Virus record (IMG/VR): IMGVR_UViG_3300046005_001266 | Span: 1 to 31,106 of that record | Length of the DNA: 31,106 nt | Reading direction: 5' to 3' (one strand) | Source of the DNA: a virus | Shown here: positions 5,428-13,154 of the stretch, piece after piece | How positions within the stretch are numbered: position 1 is the first letter of the stretch | Layout of the letters: every line of letters begins with the position of its first letter | Notes under the pieces: generated by a model | The model's database searches: none | Told to the model about the DNA's origin: nothing | What the model saw: only the letters and a program-made list of their open reading frames with translations | Made by a program: the position numbers and the translations under genes

Positions 5428-5943
5428 ATGGAAACTTCGGAACTAAGGCAGAGAATCCTTTCAATCGTAGAGTATGACTACGAGACAGGATTATTCAGGA
5501 GACTTGTTGCGTCGAAGGGGTGCAGCCTTAAAATCGGATGGACAAAAGGATCGTTGAGTTATCGAGGCTACCGAAAGATGAACCTGCTGAAGAAGTCTTA
5601 TGAGCTTCATCGAATCGCGTGGCTCATTCATTACGGGGATTGGCCGAAGAAAAACATCGACCACATCAACGGAGACAAGTCCGACAACCGAATCTGCAAT
5701 CTGAGAGATGCGACAGTCGCTGAGAACGCCAGAAACATGAGCAAGAGTAGGGCGAACACTTCAGGTCACGTTGGAGTGAGATATTACGAAAAAATCAGGA
5801 AATGGCGTGCTGAAATAAAGGTGAATTACAAGAATATTTCCATAGGCCACTTCAGCACAAAAGAGGAAGCCATTGAAGCAAGAAAGTCTGCTGAAATTGC
5901 TCATGGGTTTCATCCTAACCACGGCAGGCAAAAACAGAAATGA
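5428..5943 (+). CDS. HNH homing endonuclease with C-terminal AP2 domain
   Basis: This is a 171-residue protein with the same layout as the enzyme at 1204. It has an N-terminal YDYETGLFRR segment and a basic central part. The HNH core is LHRIAW (60-65) and IDHINGDKSDNRICNLRDAT (77-96), with Asp-His at 78-79. The AP2 domain spans about 110-163 (TSGHVGVRYYEKIRKWRAEI ... ISIGHFSTKEEAIEARKSAE). The two proteins are clearly related but diverged, so they are separate arrivals or an old duplication. GGAG at 5417-5420 supports ATG 5428; upstream in-frame codons fall inside the terminator. The stop overlaps the terminase start, so this mobile gene is translationally coupled to an essential gene. Confidence 0.9.
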   Translation: METSELRQRILSIVEYDYETGLFRRLVASKGCSLKIGWTKGSLSYRGYRKMNLLKKSYELHRIAWLIHYGDWPKKNIDHINGDKSDNRICNLRDATVAENARNMSKSRANTSGHVGVRYYEKIRKWRAEIKVNYKNISIGHFSTKEEAIEARKSAEIAHGFHPNHGRQKQK

Positions 5944-7373
5944 AGCTCTCAGATCCACAATACAGAGTTTTGGTAACAGAGGCAGAGTGGACCTGCTATG
6001 GCGGAGCTGCGGGCTCGGGAAAGTCACATATTGTCACACTTGACATGCTCAGGCACTGTCAGGGTCCGCATGCGAACCCGATGTTTCGCGGTTTGATCAT
6101 GCGCCGTACATACCCACAGTTAACGAAGTCTGGCGCACTTTTGGATCACTGCAGGACGATGTACGCACCATACGGCGCGATTTACAATCACACTCGCAAC
6201 GAGTTTGAATTCCCGTGCGGGGCTAAGATTGCATTGGGATCCTGCCAGTTTGAGAAGAACCTCGAGGACTATCAGGGAGCCCAGCTTGACGCATTGGCAA
6301 TTGACGAGGCGACACAGTGGCCGCTGAAGTTCGTGCAGTACCTCTGGGGTCGCGCGAGAAGCAAGTCCGGGATCAAGCCGAGAATGAAGCTCAGCATGAA
6401 CCCGGATAATGATTCTTGGTTGTACAGATTCCTGTATTGGTGGCTGAATCCAGAGACAGGGTTGCCGATCCCCGAGCGATCAGGAGTCATTCGGCACTTC
6501 AGGTACGTCGAACCGGATTTTCACTGGTACGACGAACCTCAGTATGAGATCAACGAAGAGACGGGCGAGAACGAGTGTGTTACGACATCAGCGACATTCA
6601 TCGGCGCGACGCTGCGAGACAACACGCACCTGATGCAGTCAGACCCTGCCTACCGTCAACGACTCGAGCAAATGTCGGATGACGACAGGGATCGTTTCTT
6701 GAACGGCTGCTGGCTCGCCTCCTCAAAGACTGGTGCCGAGTGGGACAGAGAGCTCTTTACAAATCTCTACATCCCGCTGGAAAAGTTCCCCATCCCGAAA
6801 CACGCCAACGACATTGTCCGAATGTTCTGCGTCGACCCAAGCAAGGGGCGCTCCGTCAAGAAGGGGGATTATTCGGCAATTGTTTGCATGGCACAAACGT
6901 CAGAACTGGCGTATGTCGATGCGGACTTAAAACGACGATCGCCGTCGGAGATCATCGAGGACTTATTCCTGTTCTGCGATCAGGATCACCACCGGATCAG
7001 ATCAGGCGACCTGATTGGGATTGAATCGACGCAGTTTCAGAGTATTTTTCGCGACTTGATCATGAACTACGCGGCGAATCATCGGGATTATGCGTTGTCG
7101 AAATACCTCATGTCTGGAGGGATAATTATCCCGGTCGAGGACATGCTGAAGAAGGAAATGAGGATCCGGAGAGGCCTGGATAAACGACTGACGCAGCGAG
7201 AGTTCCGGTTCCTTGAGAATCCGGGGACGACGCTTCTGCTGCAGCAGATTAAGCAGTTCGACGGCATCCCGGGCGTCGGGAAACACGACGACGGGCCGGA
7301 TGCATTGGCGATGTGTACTCAGTTGCCGCGATATGAGCAGGAATACTGGGAAAATCTGAGGAAGGAGAAGTGA
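5940..7373 (+). CDS. terminase large subunit
   Basis: This 477-residue protein is the motor that pumps phage DNA into the prohead and cuts it. The ATPase domain holds Walker A GGAAGSGKS (21-29), an adenine/arginine region MRRTYPQ, and Walker B LDALAIDEA (116-124) with the catalytic Glu 123. A coupling motif SMNPD follows at about 152. The C-terminal RNase H-like nuclease shows VDPSKG (D299), GDYSA (D310), GIES (E362) and HDDGPDAL (449-456), giving the acidic metal-binding set. The length is normal for the family. Its ATG overlaps the stop of the upstream homing endonuclease. AAGGAG near its stop serves the next small gene. Confidence 0.96.
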   Translation: MKLSDPQYRVLVTEAEWTCYGGAAGSGKSHIVTLDMLRHCQGPHANPMFRGLIMRRTYPQLTKSGALLDHCRTMYAPYGAIYNHTRNEFEFPCGAKIALGSCQFEKNLEDYQGAQLDALAIDEATQWPLKFVQYLWGRARSKSGIKPRMKLSMNPDNDSWLYRFLYWWLNPETGLPIPERSGVIRHFRYVEPDFHWYDEPQYEINEETGENECVTTSATFIGATLRDNTHLMQSDPAYRQRLEQMSDDDRDRFLNGCWLASSKTGAEWDRELFTNLYIPLEKFPIPKHANDIVRMFCVDPSKGRSVKKGDYSAIVCMAQTSELAYVDADLKRRSPSEIIEDLFLFCDQDHHRIRSGDLIGIESTQFQSIFRDLIMNYAANHRDYALSKYLMSGGIIIPVEDMLKKEMRIRRGLDKRLTQREFRFLENPGTTLLLQQIKQFDGIPGVGKHDDGPDALAMCTQLPRYEQEYWENLRKEK

Positions 7374-7374
7374 C

Positions 7375-7542
7375 GTGAGTAAACGAGGATGCAATTCATG
7401 CCGAGAGAAATCAGATCCGGTCGGTGCTGCGATTCAGACGATCTCGATGGTCGTCGACCAATCGTTTCAGCAGAACGCGAACGTAGGAATTTACCGGCGT
7501 GCAGTGAGATCGACGTTTTGGTGGTGGAGGTTTCTTCGATGA
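7375..7542 (+). CDS. small hypothetical protein, GTG start
   Basis: This 55-residue protein begins MSKRGCNSCREKSDP and ends in an aromatic, basic tail (RSTFWWWRFLR). The GTG at 7375 is supported by AGGAG at 7363-7367, seven bases upstream, and the stop overlaps the nuclease gene's ATG (ATGA). C-x2-C near the start could bind a metal. The WWWRFLR end could touch a membrane. A start at ATG 7389 in another frame would swallow this stretch into the nuclease gene, but that reading lacks a ribosome-binding site and has no nuclease-like sequence. No family is recognised. Confidence 0.6.
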   Translation: MSKRGCNSCREKSDPVGAAIQTISMVVDQSFQQNANVGIYRRAVRSTFWWWRFLR

Positions 7543-7877
7543 TCGCGAAATACCAGTATTCGGCGACCGTCATTTCGATTTACGACGGCGACACGATCAC
7601 TGTGATGGTCGACCTTGGGTTTGGGTCGCACACGAAGCAGAAACTGAGACTGGCGCGGATCAACACACCGGAAGTCAGAGGACCGCAGCGAGAACAGGGG
7701 ATTGCGGCGAGGGACTATTTGATCGCCCTGATGCCGGCGGGATCTGAAATCGACGTGAGGACGATCAAGGACAGCCAGGAGAAGTACGGCAGATATCTGG
7801 CGGAAGTTTTCAAGGGCGATATTTGCGTGAATGACCTGCTCGTTCAGGCCGGAATGGCGGCATACAAGTCGTACTAA
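7539..7877 (+). CDS. staphylococcal nuclease-like (SNase) protein
   Basis: This is a 112-residue protein. YDGDTITVMVDLGF, LRLARINTPEVRG and KYGRYLAEVF line up with the OB-fold nuclease of Staphylococcus: the Ca-binding Asp of YDGD, the Arg of RLARI, the Glu of TPE and the Arg of YGRYLA are kept. The position of the second Ca ligand (Asp in DTPE) is Asn here (INTPE), a change I recall in other phage members. It has no signal peptide, so it acts inside the infected cell on DNA or RNA, or is a structural nuclease. GAGG at 7527-7530 supports ATG 7539. It lies between the terminase and portal genes, inside the packaging block. Confidence 0.85.
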   Translation: MIAKYQYSATVISIYDGDTITVMVDLGFGSHTKQKLRLARINTPEVRGPQREQGIAARDYLIALMPAGSEIDVRTIKDSQEKYGRYLAEVFKGDICVNDLLVQAGMAAYKSY

Positions 7878-7927
7878 GATTGTTTCGGCGTGTTTTCCTG
7901 TGTAATCTGCTGTCGAGGAGACATCAG

Positions 7928-9532
7928 ATGGCATATGCGAACGGTTTACCGACGAGTTGGGTGATTGAGAACGAGAAACTGGCAATCGAGGCTACGAAGG
8001 CTGCTGCGCGGATCTTCGAAGAACTTGGAGTCAGTTGCGGCGGAGTGAATGCTAACGGCGATCAGCTTCCGTTCGGTGGCGACGAGCCGTTCGAGAACAT
8101 TCAGGATGTCCGAGAGGCAATTGTTCTCGGGGATCAGCTTGGCAGGTTGCCCTGGGGGACAAATGCGAAGGACAATCGCAGTTATTACATCGCTGATACA
8201 GGGCACGCAATCACGGTAAAGCCGAGGGACGAGAATCAGCCGAACTCTGATGCGGTGAAGCGGATTGAGGCGTTCATTGAGCTGTGGACGGCTGAGAATC
8301 AGTGGCAAATGCGGCAGTCGGAAGTCAGTCAACGGTGCGATCGGCACGGTGAGGTGTTCGACCTGCTGAGTTACGACGACGACGGGATGGTCCGGGTTTA
8401 CTTTGGCGAGCCACAGGATCTCGACGACGACCCGAAGAGCAGTTTCGTGGATCCGGACGACGCTTCGAAGGAATACTTTGATTCGCTGGGCGTCCGGAAG
8501 ACAAATGATCTCCGCGCTCAGCCGGTCGCGTACTTCCTGAAGGATGTTTGGTATCCGGACCTGCGATTCGTCACGAAGATGACAAAGGACGGTAGTCTTG
8601 CGAATTACCGGGGCGACACGATTCCGCAGATGGAAGAATCTCAGGATCGGATTCTGGTTCAGCATCGCAAGAGAAACGTGTTGTCGGCGGATCCCCGGGG
8701 GCTCACTCTTTACTGGCCGGTACGCGAAGAACTGATCTTCGCGAAGAAGTTGCTGGCGAATCTGATGCGAACGAGTTCGTTTCAGGCGGCGTTCGGTGCG
8801 ATCCGGACAATCATGGGAAATCCGTCGAGCGATTCGGTCAAGAGTTACCTGAATACGCAGCAAAATGGCGGCGCGAGCAGCGGGCAATCAGAAACATACG
8901 ACTTTCCGTCGGCAGCGGTTGTCACAATTCCGTCGCAGATCAAGTACGAGTTTCCGGAGACAGGCGCCGGTAACAGTAACCACATAGAAACTCTGGTATC
9001 GCTGCTTCGGTCGTGCGCTGCGGGCATGAAACTGCCGGAGTTCATGCTGACGGCAAACGTCAGCGAGGGGAATTTCGCCTCGACGCTGGTTTCGGAGGGG
9101 CCGTTCCACAAGTCGATGCGGTTCGAGCAGTCTCTTATGGTGCAGGAAGACCTGCGGATTCTGAAGCAGGCTCTGTGGTACGCTGCGGAGTCGGGACAGC
9201 ATGACATCACAACGGCTGACGTGCTGCAGGTTGTGCTGGAGATCAAGCCGCCACGAGTTCAGACGAGAAACCGCCAGGAAGATCACGAGGTGATGAAAGA
9301 CTGGTGGGATCGTGGCCTGCTGGGGAATAAGACGGTTCTGGCTCCGGAAGGGCTGGAATCGGTGGCCGAGAATGCTCAGCGGAAGTCAGAACTGGTAACG
9401 GAGCTTCCGTTGCCGGCGGGATCGCCGCAATCGCCGCAGAACATGGGCACTCCGGGTCCAGTTGCGGGCAATAAAGCCGATCCGATGAAAGAAAAGGGTG
9501 TTTCGAAGAAAGATCCGACTCGAAACGCTTAA
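7928..9532 (+). CDS. portal protein
   Basis: This 534-residue protein is called portal from its place directly between terminase and prohead protease, from its size, and from its fold pattern. The pattern is an N-terminal helical wing, a central part with FAKKLLANLMRTSSFQAAFGAIRTI (the long stem helices) and a region LPEFMLTANVSEGNFASTLVSEGPFHKSMRFEQ typical of phage portals of this type. The C-terminal 50 residues are Pro/Gly/Lys-rich and probably disordered (LPLPAGSPQSPQNMG). Twelve copies would form the ring through which DNA enters. GAGGAG at 7915-7920 fixes the start at ATG 7928; the extra upstream codons are spurious. The gene is followed by a promoter-like region. Confidence 0.88.
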   Translation: MAYANGLPTSWVIENEKLAIEATKAAARIFEELGVSCGGVNANGDQLPFGGDEPFENIQDVREAIVLGDQLGRLPWGTNAKDNRSYYIADTGHAITVKPRDENQPNSDAVKRIEAFIELWTAENQWQMRQSEVSQRCDRHGEVFDLLSYDDDGMVRVYFGEPQDLDDDPKSSFVDPDDASKEYFDSLGVRKTNDLRAQPVAYFLKDVWYPDLRFVTKMTKDGSLANYRGDTIPQMEESQDRILVQHRKRNVLSADPRGLTLYWPVREELIFAKKLLANLMRTSSFQAAFGAIRTIMGNPSSDSVKSYLNTQQNGGASSGQSETYDFPSAAVVTIPSQIKYEFPETGAGNSNHIETLVSLLRSCAAGMKLPEFMLTANVSEGNFASTLVSEGPFHKSMRFEQSLMVQEDLRILKQALWYAAESGQHDITTADVLQVVLEIKPPRVQTRNRQEDHEVMKDWWDRGLLGNKTVLAPEGLESVAENAQRKSELVTELPLPAGSPQSPQNMGTPGPVAGNKADPMKEKGVSKKDPTRNA

Positions 9533-9538
9533 ATTCGG

Positions 9539-9567
9539 TTGCACAGCACTTGTCAAGTTCGTACAAA
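9539..9567 (+). promoter_or_regulatory. candidate promoter before the head genes
   Basis: TTGCAC (9539-9544), a 17-nt spacer, then TACAAA (9562-9567) lies just after the portal stop. With the 78-bp gap to the next start, it is the widest non-coding stretch within the head block. It may give extra transcription of the protease, scaffold and capsid genes. Confidence 0.4.
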
Positions 9568-9575
9568 ATGACTTA

Positions 9576-9598
9576 TTGTCAATTTGGCGATTTGACAA
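9576..9598 (+). promoter_or_regulatory. hairpin adjoining a ribosome-binding site
   Basis: TTGTCAA (9576-9582) pairs with TTGACAA (9592-9598) around a 9-nt loop; a third copy of TTGTCAA lies at 9550-9556. The right arm ends two bases before the GGAG that serves the microgene at 9611. It could control translation of the head operon, or the copies could be binding sites. Confidence 0.4.
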
Positions 9599-9610
9599 AA
9601 GGAGTTTGCC

Positions 9611-9670
9611 ATGGGATGTGGCTGCGGAAATAAGAAGAAACCGAAGGGCGGCAAAGGCGGAACCAAATGA
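9611..9670 (+). CDS. 19-residue Cys/Gly/Lys microprotein
   Basis: The product MGCGCGNKKKPKGGKGGTK is 19 residues long. It has an ideal ribosome-binding site (AAAGGAG at about 9598-9604), a normal ATG and an ATGA overlap with the prohead protease gene, so it is almost certainly translated. Tiny proteins beginning MGCGC and followed by Lys/Gly are known to me from phage head-gene regions, but no role is assigned. The CxC pair could bind a metal or form a disulfide, and the basic tail could touch DNA. It may act mainly as a translated leader that couples the protease gene. Confidence 0.7.
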   Translation: MGCGCGNKKKPKGGKGGTK

Positions 9671-10647
9671 GTGACATCCTCGTAACAGAAGATGCGTTCG
9701 AAGCCATTGCTGAAGATCGAATTGACCGAGAGCGGGGAATTATCCGTGGGGTTAAGTTGCTGGGGTTGAGAAGCCTCAACAAACGCAACTACGATACACC
9801 CGGAGTCCAGAAGTCAGCGATGAAACTGCTGCCGGGAACGTCGATTTACATCGACCACCCTCCGACAGCAACGACGAATCGCTCTTATCGGGACAAATTC
9901 GCTGTTGTTGGCCAGAAGGTTGAGTACCGTCCCGGCGAAGGCTACTTCGGGGACGTGCATTTTAACCCGAAACATGCTGTTGCAGAACAGTTCTTGTGGG
10001 ATGTTGTTAACGCTCCGAAGTCGTTGGGGATGTCGATCAATTCCTCAATCAAGTCCGGAAAAGTCGGTTCCGACGGGGACGTGATTGTCGAATCCATCGA
10101 GGTTCTCCGGTCTGTCGACATTGTTACGAAGCCGGCAACAACTGCTGGCATTTTCGAATCAGAGGAAGAAGAGATCATGGACCTGAAGACACTCCGCGAC
10201 AAGCATCCGGAATTAGTGAAGTCAATTCTCGAAGAATCACAGGCGACTGACGCGACCGAAGCCGCGCTCGCCCAGGCGAAGAAAGAGAAGGACGAGTTGA
10301 AAGCTCGTCTAGACGCACTGGAAGCCGAACGAGCGACTGAGAAGTTGCGAGGCGAAGTGTCTGCCGAGTTCACGAAGGTCTTCGAAGGCGTGACCATCGA
10401 AGCTGACCTGATGAAAGAAATCGTCGAGTGCGCCTGCGAAATGCAGGAAGGGGCTCGCAAGAAATTTGGTTCGGTTCTGTCCAAGATCAGCCCGATGCTG
10501 ATCGATGACAATCCGGAAGACACAGAGGAAACCCCTGTCAAGGAAGAGGAAGAGCAGGCGAAGAAGCCAGCTTACCGTCCGACGCCAGGGAACAAGGCTG
10601 GTTACAAGAAGGGTTCTTTGCTTGAAGAACTCGGCCTGAAGAAGTAA
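9667..10647 (+). CDS. prohead protease with C-terminal scaffold domain
   Basis: This is a 326-residue protein. Residues about 20-165 resemble a phage prohead serine protease: GIIRGVKLLG, N-x-RNYD, IDHPP (candidate catalytic His 64), GMSINSS (candidate catalytic Ser 123) and the hallmark SVDIVTKPA (149-157). Residues about 170-326 are highly charged and helical (DLKTLRDKHPEL ... AKKEKDELKARLDALEAERATEKL), like a scaffolding protein, with an acidic stretch and a basic C-terminus (KAGYKKGSLLEELGLKK) that could bind the capsid protein. The protease would cut scaffold and capsid during head maturation. A nested start at 10177 could make the scaffold alone. It lies just upstream of the capsid genes, as is usual. 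Confidence 0.85.
   Translation: MSDILVTEDAFEAIAEDRIDRERGIIRGVKLLGLRSLNKRNYDTPGVQKSAMKLLPGTSIYIDHPPTATTNRSYRDKFAVVGQKVEYRPGEGYFGDVHFNPKHAVAEQFLWDVVNAPKSLGMSINSSIKSGKVGSDGDVIVESIEVLRSVDIVTKPATTAGIFESEEEEIMDLKTLRDKHPELVKSILEESQATDATEAALAQAKKEKDELKARLDALEAERATEKLRGEVSAEFTKVFEGVTIEADLMKEIVECACEMQEGARKKFGSVLSKISPMLIDDNPEDTEETPVKEEEEQAKKPAYRPTPGNKAGYKKGSLLEELGLKK
10177..10647 (+). CDS. possible nested scaffold protein (internal start)
   Basis: The in-frame ATG at 10177 (residue 171 of the protease) follows AGAGGAAGAAGAG at 10161-10173 and lies at the boundary between the protease-like and coiled-coil parts. It would yield a 156-residue scaffold. The arrangement is known for phage lambda, where a scaffold is translated from within the protease gene. 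Here it is inference: the purine-rich stretch also encodes an acidic Glu run, so its resemblance to a ribosome-binding site may be accidental. Confidence 0.4.
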   Translation: MDLKTLRDKHPELVKSILEESQATDATEAALAQAKKEKDELKARLDALEAERATEKLRGEVSAEFTKVFEGVTIEADLMKEIVECACEMQEGARKKFGSVLSKISPMLIDDNPEDTEETPVKEEEEQAKKPAYRPTPGNKAGYKKGSLLEELGLKK

Positions 10648-10688
10648 TCACTGACCGTTTCGGTTCGTTTGTTTGAAAAGGGCGAGAC

Positions 10689-11222
10689 ATGCCACGCTGT
10701 TTGAATGTAATGCACCAGTACGGTCAGGTTCCTGCGGTCACTGACATCCGTCACATGACTCCGCCTGACACTCTGGTTGATATGTGTCCTGGCGACTTCC
10801 TCGGAAGCGACAGTGCGACTGGAATCCTGAAGGCGGCTCTGATCCAGACGGATCAGGCATGGGACACAAACTTGGCAACCACGCAGACTGCTGCGAAAGC
10901 CAAGTTTCAGGGTGTGAACCTGCAGGAAATCGATTCCGACGACGGTGTCTGCAACGACGCTCCGGATTGCATCCCGTTCGCACTTTATCGCGAAGGGTCA
11001 ACCTTTCAGCGAGCTTACAAGATCGTCGATGTTGACGGGGCTGCTGCTCCGACGACCTGGACTCGCGGCCAAGGGTTCACGTTCGGCAAAGTTGCCGGAT
11101 CGAATCTCTTGAGCAACGACACGATCCAGAAGACCGATACTGCCGGCCTGAAAGTGTTTCAGGCAGTGAATGACAGCGGAGCCGAAAGCCAGGCTTACGC
11201 TCTCGTCGAATTCAAGTCGTAA
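10689..11222 (+). CDS. putative head decoration protein
   Basis: This 177-residue protein lies between protease/scaffold and major capsid genes, the usual place of a head decoration or stabilisation protein. The sequence is rich in Thr, Ala, Gly and Asp with predicted beta structure (IPFALYREGSTFQRAYKIVDV, GLKVFQAVNDSG) and carries a few cysteines (MCPGD, DDGVCNDAPDC). I do not recognise a family; the call rests on position and composition. A GGGCGAG ribosome-binding site ends at about 10686 before ATG 10689. Confidence 0.55.
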   Translation: MPRCLNVMHQYGQVPAVTDIRHMTPPDTLVDMCPGDFLGSDSATGILKAALIQTDQAWDTNLATTQTAAKAKFQGVNLQEIDSDDGVCNDAPDCIPFALYREGSTFQRAYKIVDVDGAAAPTTWTRGQGFTFGKVAGSNLLSNDTIQKTDTAGLKVFQAVNDSGAESQAYALVEFKS

Positions 11223-11261
11223 TTTGTGTGGTGATTCCAAGGTTCAGACAAGGACAGTAAA

Positions 11262-12482
11262 ATGGCGAATCGCCAACTCACGAAAAAGGTTGTTGACGCT
11301 TACAAGAAGCACGGCGAGCAGGTCTTCGAAGAGTTCGACGAGGCTCTTGAGTCAAAGCAGGTCAAGCCTTTCGACATCGACTTGAACTACTGCGTTGAGC
11401 AGGATTTCGGGCCAAACTTCAAAGAGAAGATCCTGAACATGGATGCTGATGCGATGGAAGCCATCGTGACCAGCGGCACGTTCAACAAGATGGTTCAGCG
11501 AACCATCCGCTACTCGCTGCAGGAAAACCCTCGTGAAGAGTACAAGCTCTCAGCGATTACTCCTGTCGAGACTCGTGGTGAGTGCGAAGAGTCGTTCAAG
11601 GACTGGGGTGTCTTCAGCGACATGAAGGCCCACGAGTTGTGCGAACTTGAAGCCAGCCCGCTGTACGGTGTTGCCAGTGATTATCTGGAGCATCCGAACG
11701 GCAAGACTGTTGGTCTGGGCCTTGCGTTCACTCGTGAAGCACTCTGCAAAGATCCGAATGGATTCGCATTGCAGCAGGTTCCGAAGATCGCTGACGCTCA
11801 CAACCTGTACCGCGAAGAAAAGTTGGTTGACGCTCTGATCGGCTACAACGTGACCTACGATCGCAGCGGAACTCTGTACGACATCTTCTACGAAGATGGC
11901 GCGACAGGCACTCCGTTCGACGACGGTTCAGGTGGACCTTGGATCAACGCAGCTTCACTGACTTTGACCTGCGGCGAAGACCTGCAGACTGTCAAGAACC
12001 TGTTCTACGACATGACGGACTTGGTTCACGGTCGCCCGATGTCGGTCGACGTGACGAATCTGAACGTGTTCACGAGTCAGCGAACTCGAGACCGGATTCT
12101 GCCATTGCTGAACGCGACCAGCGTTGAGCGAGAATCAACCTGCCCGGGATCAGGCGACCTGACTCACTTCTTCATGACTCCGGAAGTCGCCCATGGGATG
12201 ACTTTCGCTCCTGTCGAATATCAGCGACTGACTTCTGCAATCGCGGCTCGGTACAGCTTGACGCTGGCTCAGGCTCGTGAATGGATCTTCTTCGGCAAGA
12301 TTCCTGAGTTCATGGCGTGGGTCTTCCAGATCCGCCCGACGGTCACACGACTGAACCTGAGCGAAGAGTCTCAACGTCGTCGAATCGTGGCTCAGTACGA
12401 CAGCATCAGCAAGGGATACGCTTACATCAAGGAGCCACAAAAGGCTGTTTGGCTGACCGGCGATTCCAGCGAATCAACATAG
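11262..12482 (+). CDS. major capsid protein
   Basis: This is a 406-residue protein. Size, place after protease/scaffold and the presence of a terminator right after it point to the major capsid protein, probably of the HK97 fold that all tailed phages share. The N-terminal helical arm (MANRQLTKKVVDAYKKHGE) is followed by a conserved-looking core (FNKMVQRTIRYSLQENPREEYKLSAITPVETRGECEE) and a C-terminal domain ending IRPTVTRLNLSEESQRRRIVAQY. No cleavage site can be read with certainty, although an N-terminal delta-domain removed by the protease would be expected only if the mature protein is shorter. AGGACAG precedes ATG 11262. Confidence 0.85.
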   Translation: MANRQLTKKVVDAYKKHGEQVFEEFDEALESKQVKPFDIDLNYCVEQDFGPNFKEKILNMDADAMEAIVTSGTFNKMVQRTIRYSLQENPREEYKLSAITPVETRGECEESFKDWGVFSDMKAHELCELEASPLYGVASDYLEHPNGKTVGLGLAFTREALCKDPNGFALQQVPKIADAHNLYREEKLVDALIGYNVTYDRSGTLYDIFYEDGATGTPFDDGSGGPWINAASLTLTCGEDLQTVKNLFYDMTDLVHGRPMSVDVTNLNVFTSQRTRDRILPLLNATSVERESTCPGSGDLTHFFMTPEVAHGMTFAPVEYQRLTSAIAARYSLTLAQAREWIFFGKIPEFMAWVFQIRPTVTRLNLSEESQRRRIVAQYDSISKGYAYIKEPQKAVWLTGDSSEST

Positions 12483-12508
12483 TCTGCGGTGAGCAGATGA
12501 CGCATCGA

Positions 12509-12542
12509 AGAGCGACGGCGAGTGATCGTCGCCGCTCTTTTT
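12509..12542 (+). terminator. Rho-independent terminator after the capsid gene
   Basis: AGAGCGACGGCGA (12509-12521) pairs with TCGTCGCCGCTCT (12526-12538) with one mismatch and one G-T pair. The loop is 4 nt and TTTTT ends at 12542. Partial termination here would make capsid mRNA more abundant than that of the connector and tail genes. Confidence 0.8.
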
Positions 12543-12570
12543 GTTTCCAGTTCCTGAAGGAAGGTGTAGA

Positions 12571-12834
12571 ATGGCAAGTAGCACGATGTGGGCTGTTCGT
12601 TGTCCTGGCGGGCCAACGAAGGTTGTGAAGTCGAAGAAACCGATCAGCGAGAACACGGTCAAGGAAGCTTACCTTGAGTCGTTCTCAAAGATTCGGACGG
12701 AAGTCGACAAGGACAAAGAGTTGAAGTGGCCAATCCTGAAACCGATTGACGAGACGGAATTCCAGAAGGAATTTGCACAGGTTTGTGCCCCGTCTCCGAG
12801 CAGTGGTCGGGAATGGCGAATCGTTGAAGTCTAA
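12571..12834 (+). CDS. hypothetical protein, head-tail region
   Basis: This is an 87-residue protein. AAGGAAGG at about 12557-12564 supports ATG 12571, so upstream in-frame codons inside the terminator are not used. The N-terminus (MWAVRCPGGPTKVVKSKKPISENTVKEAYL) starts with a strand and ends in a helix. The remainder is charged with an aromatic C-terminus (GREWRIVEV). No family is recognised. Genes at this position in siphophages often encode a head-completion or connector-associated protein. Confidence 0.55.
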   Translation: MASSTMWAVRCPGGPTKVVKSKKPISENTVKEAYLESFSKIRTEVDKDKELKWPILKPIDETEFQKEFAQVCAPSPSSGREWRIVEV

Positions 12835-12845
12835 GGAGATCTACG

Positions 12846-13154
12846 GTGGCAAGCTGTCTTTCGTGTGAAGAGCTAGAGCAGAAGATCTGTGATCTTTCGG
12901 AAGAGATCACAGCAGCCTCCTGCACGGCATCGATCACGAAAGAGGGCGACACCTCCGAGGACAGAACTCCGGGACTGAAGGCCAAGATTGAGGTTCTGAA
13001 GACGTACAAGGATTTGTACGCTACGAAGAAGTGCGGCTCATCGAATGACTTGTTCGAGTTCATTCATGTGCCGTGCGTGACTCCGGTAAGCTGTATCGGT
13101 GATGTCTGCATTTCGACTCCGTTGATTCGGAGGAATCGCAGGTATCGCCGATGA
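12846..13154 (+). CDS. hypothetical head-tail connector-region protein, GTG start
   Basis: This 102-residue protein begins MASCLSCEELEQKICDLSEEI. It has a helical hairpin of about 60 residues (EELEQKICDLSEEIT ... GLKAKIEVLKTYKDLYATK) followed by a Cys-rich tail (HVPCVTPVSCIGDVC) and a basic end (RRNRRYRR). The helical hairpin of short length is compatible with a small connector protein, but no family is clear. GGAG at about 12836-12839 supports GTG 12846. Its stop overlaps the next ATG. Confidence 0.55.
   Translation: MASCLSCEELEQKICDLSEEITAASCTASITKEGDTSEDRTPGLKAKIEVLKTYKDLYATKKCGSSNDLFEFIHVPCVTPVSCIGDVCISTPLIRRNRRYRR

Noticed and set aside
7389-7538. N-terminal extension of the SNase-like gene
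   Set aside because: No ribosome-binding site at 7389, sequence unlike the family, and a better coupled small gene occupies the stretch in another frame.
7946-8887. Minus-strand open frame of 313 codons opposite the portal gene
   Set aside because: Antisense shadow of a well-supported portal gene; Arg/Leu/Ile-rich composition without motifs.
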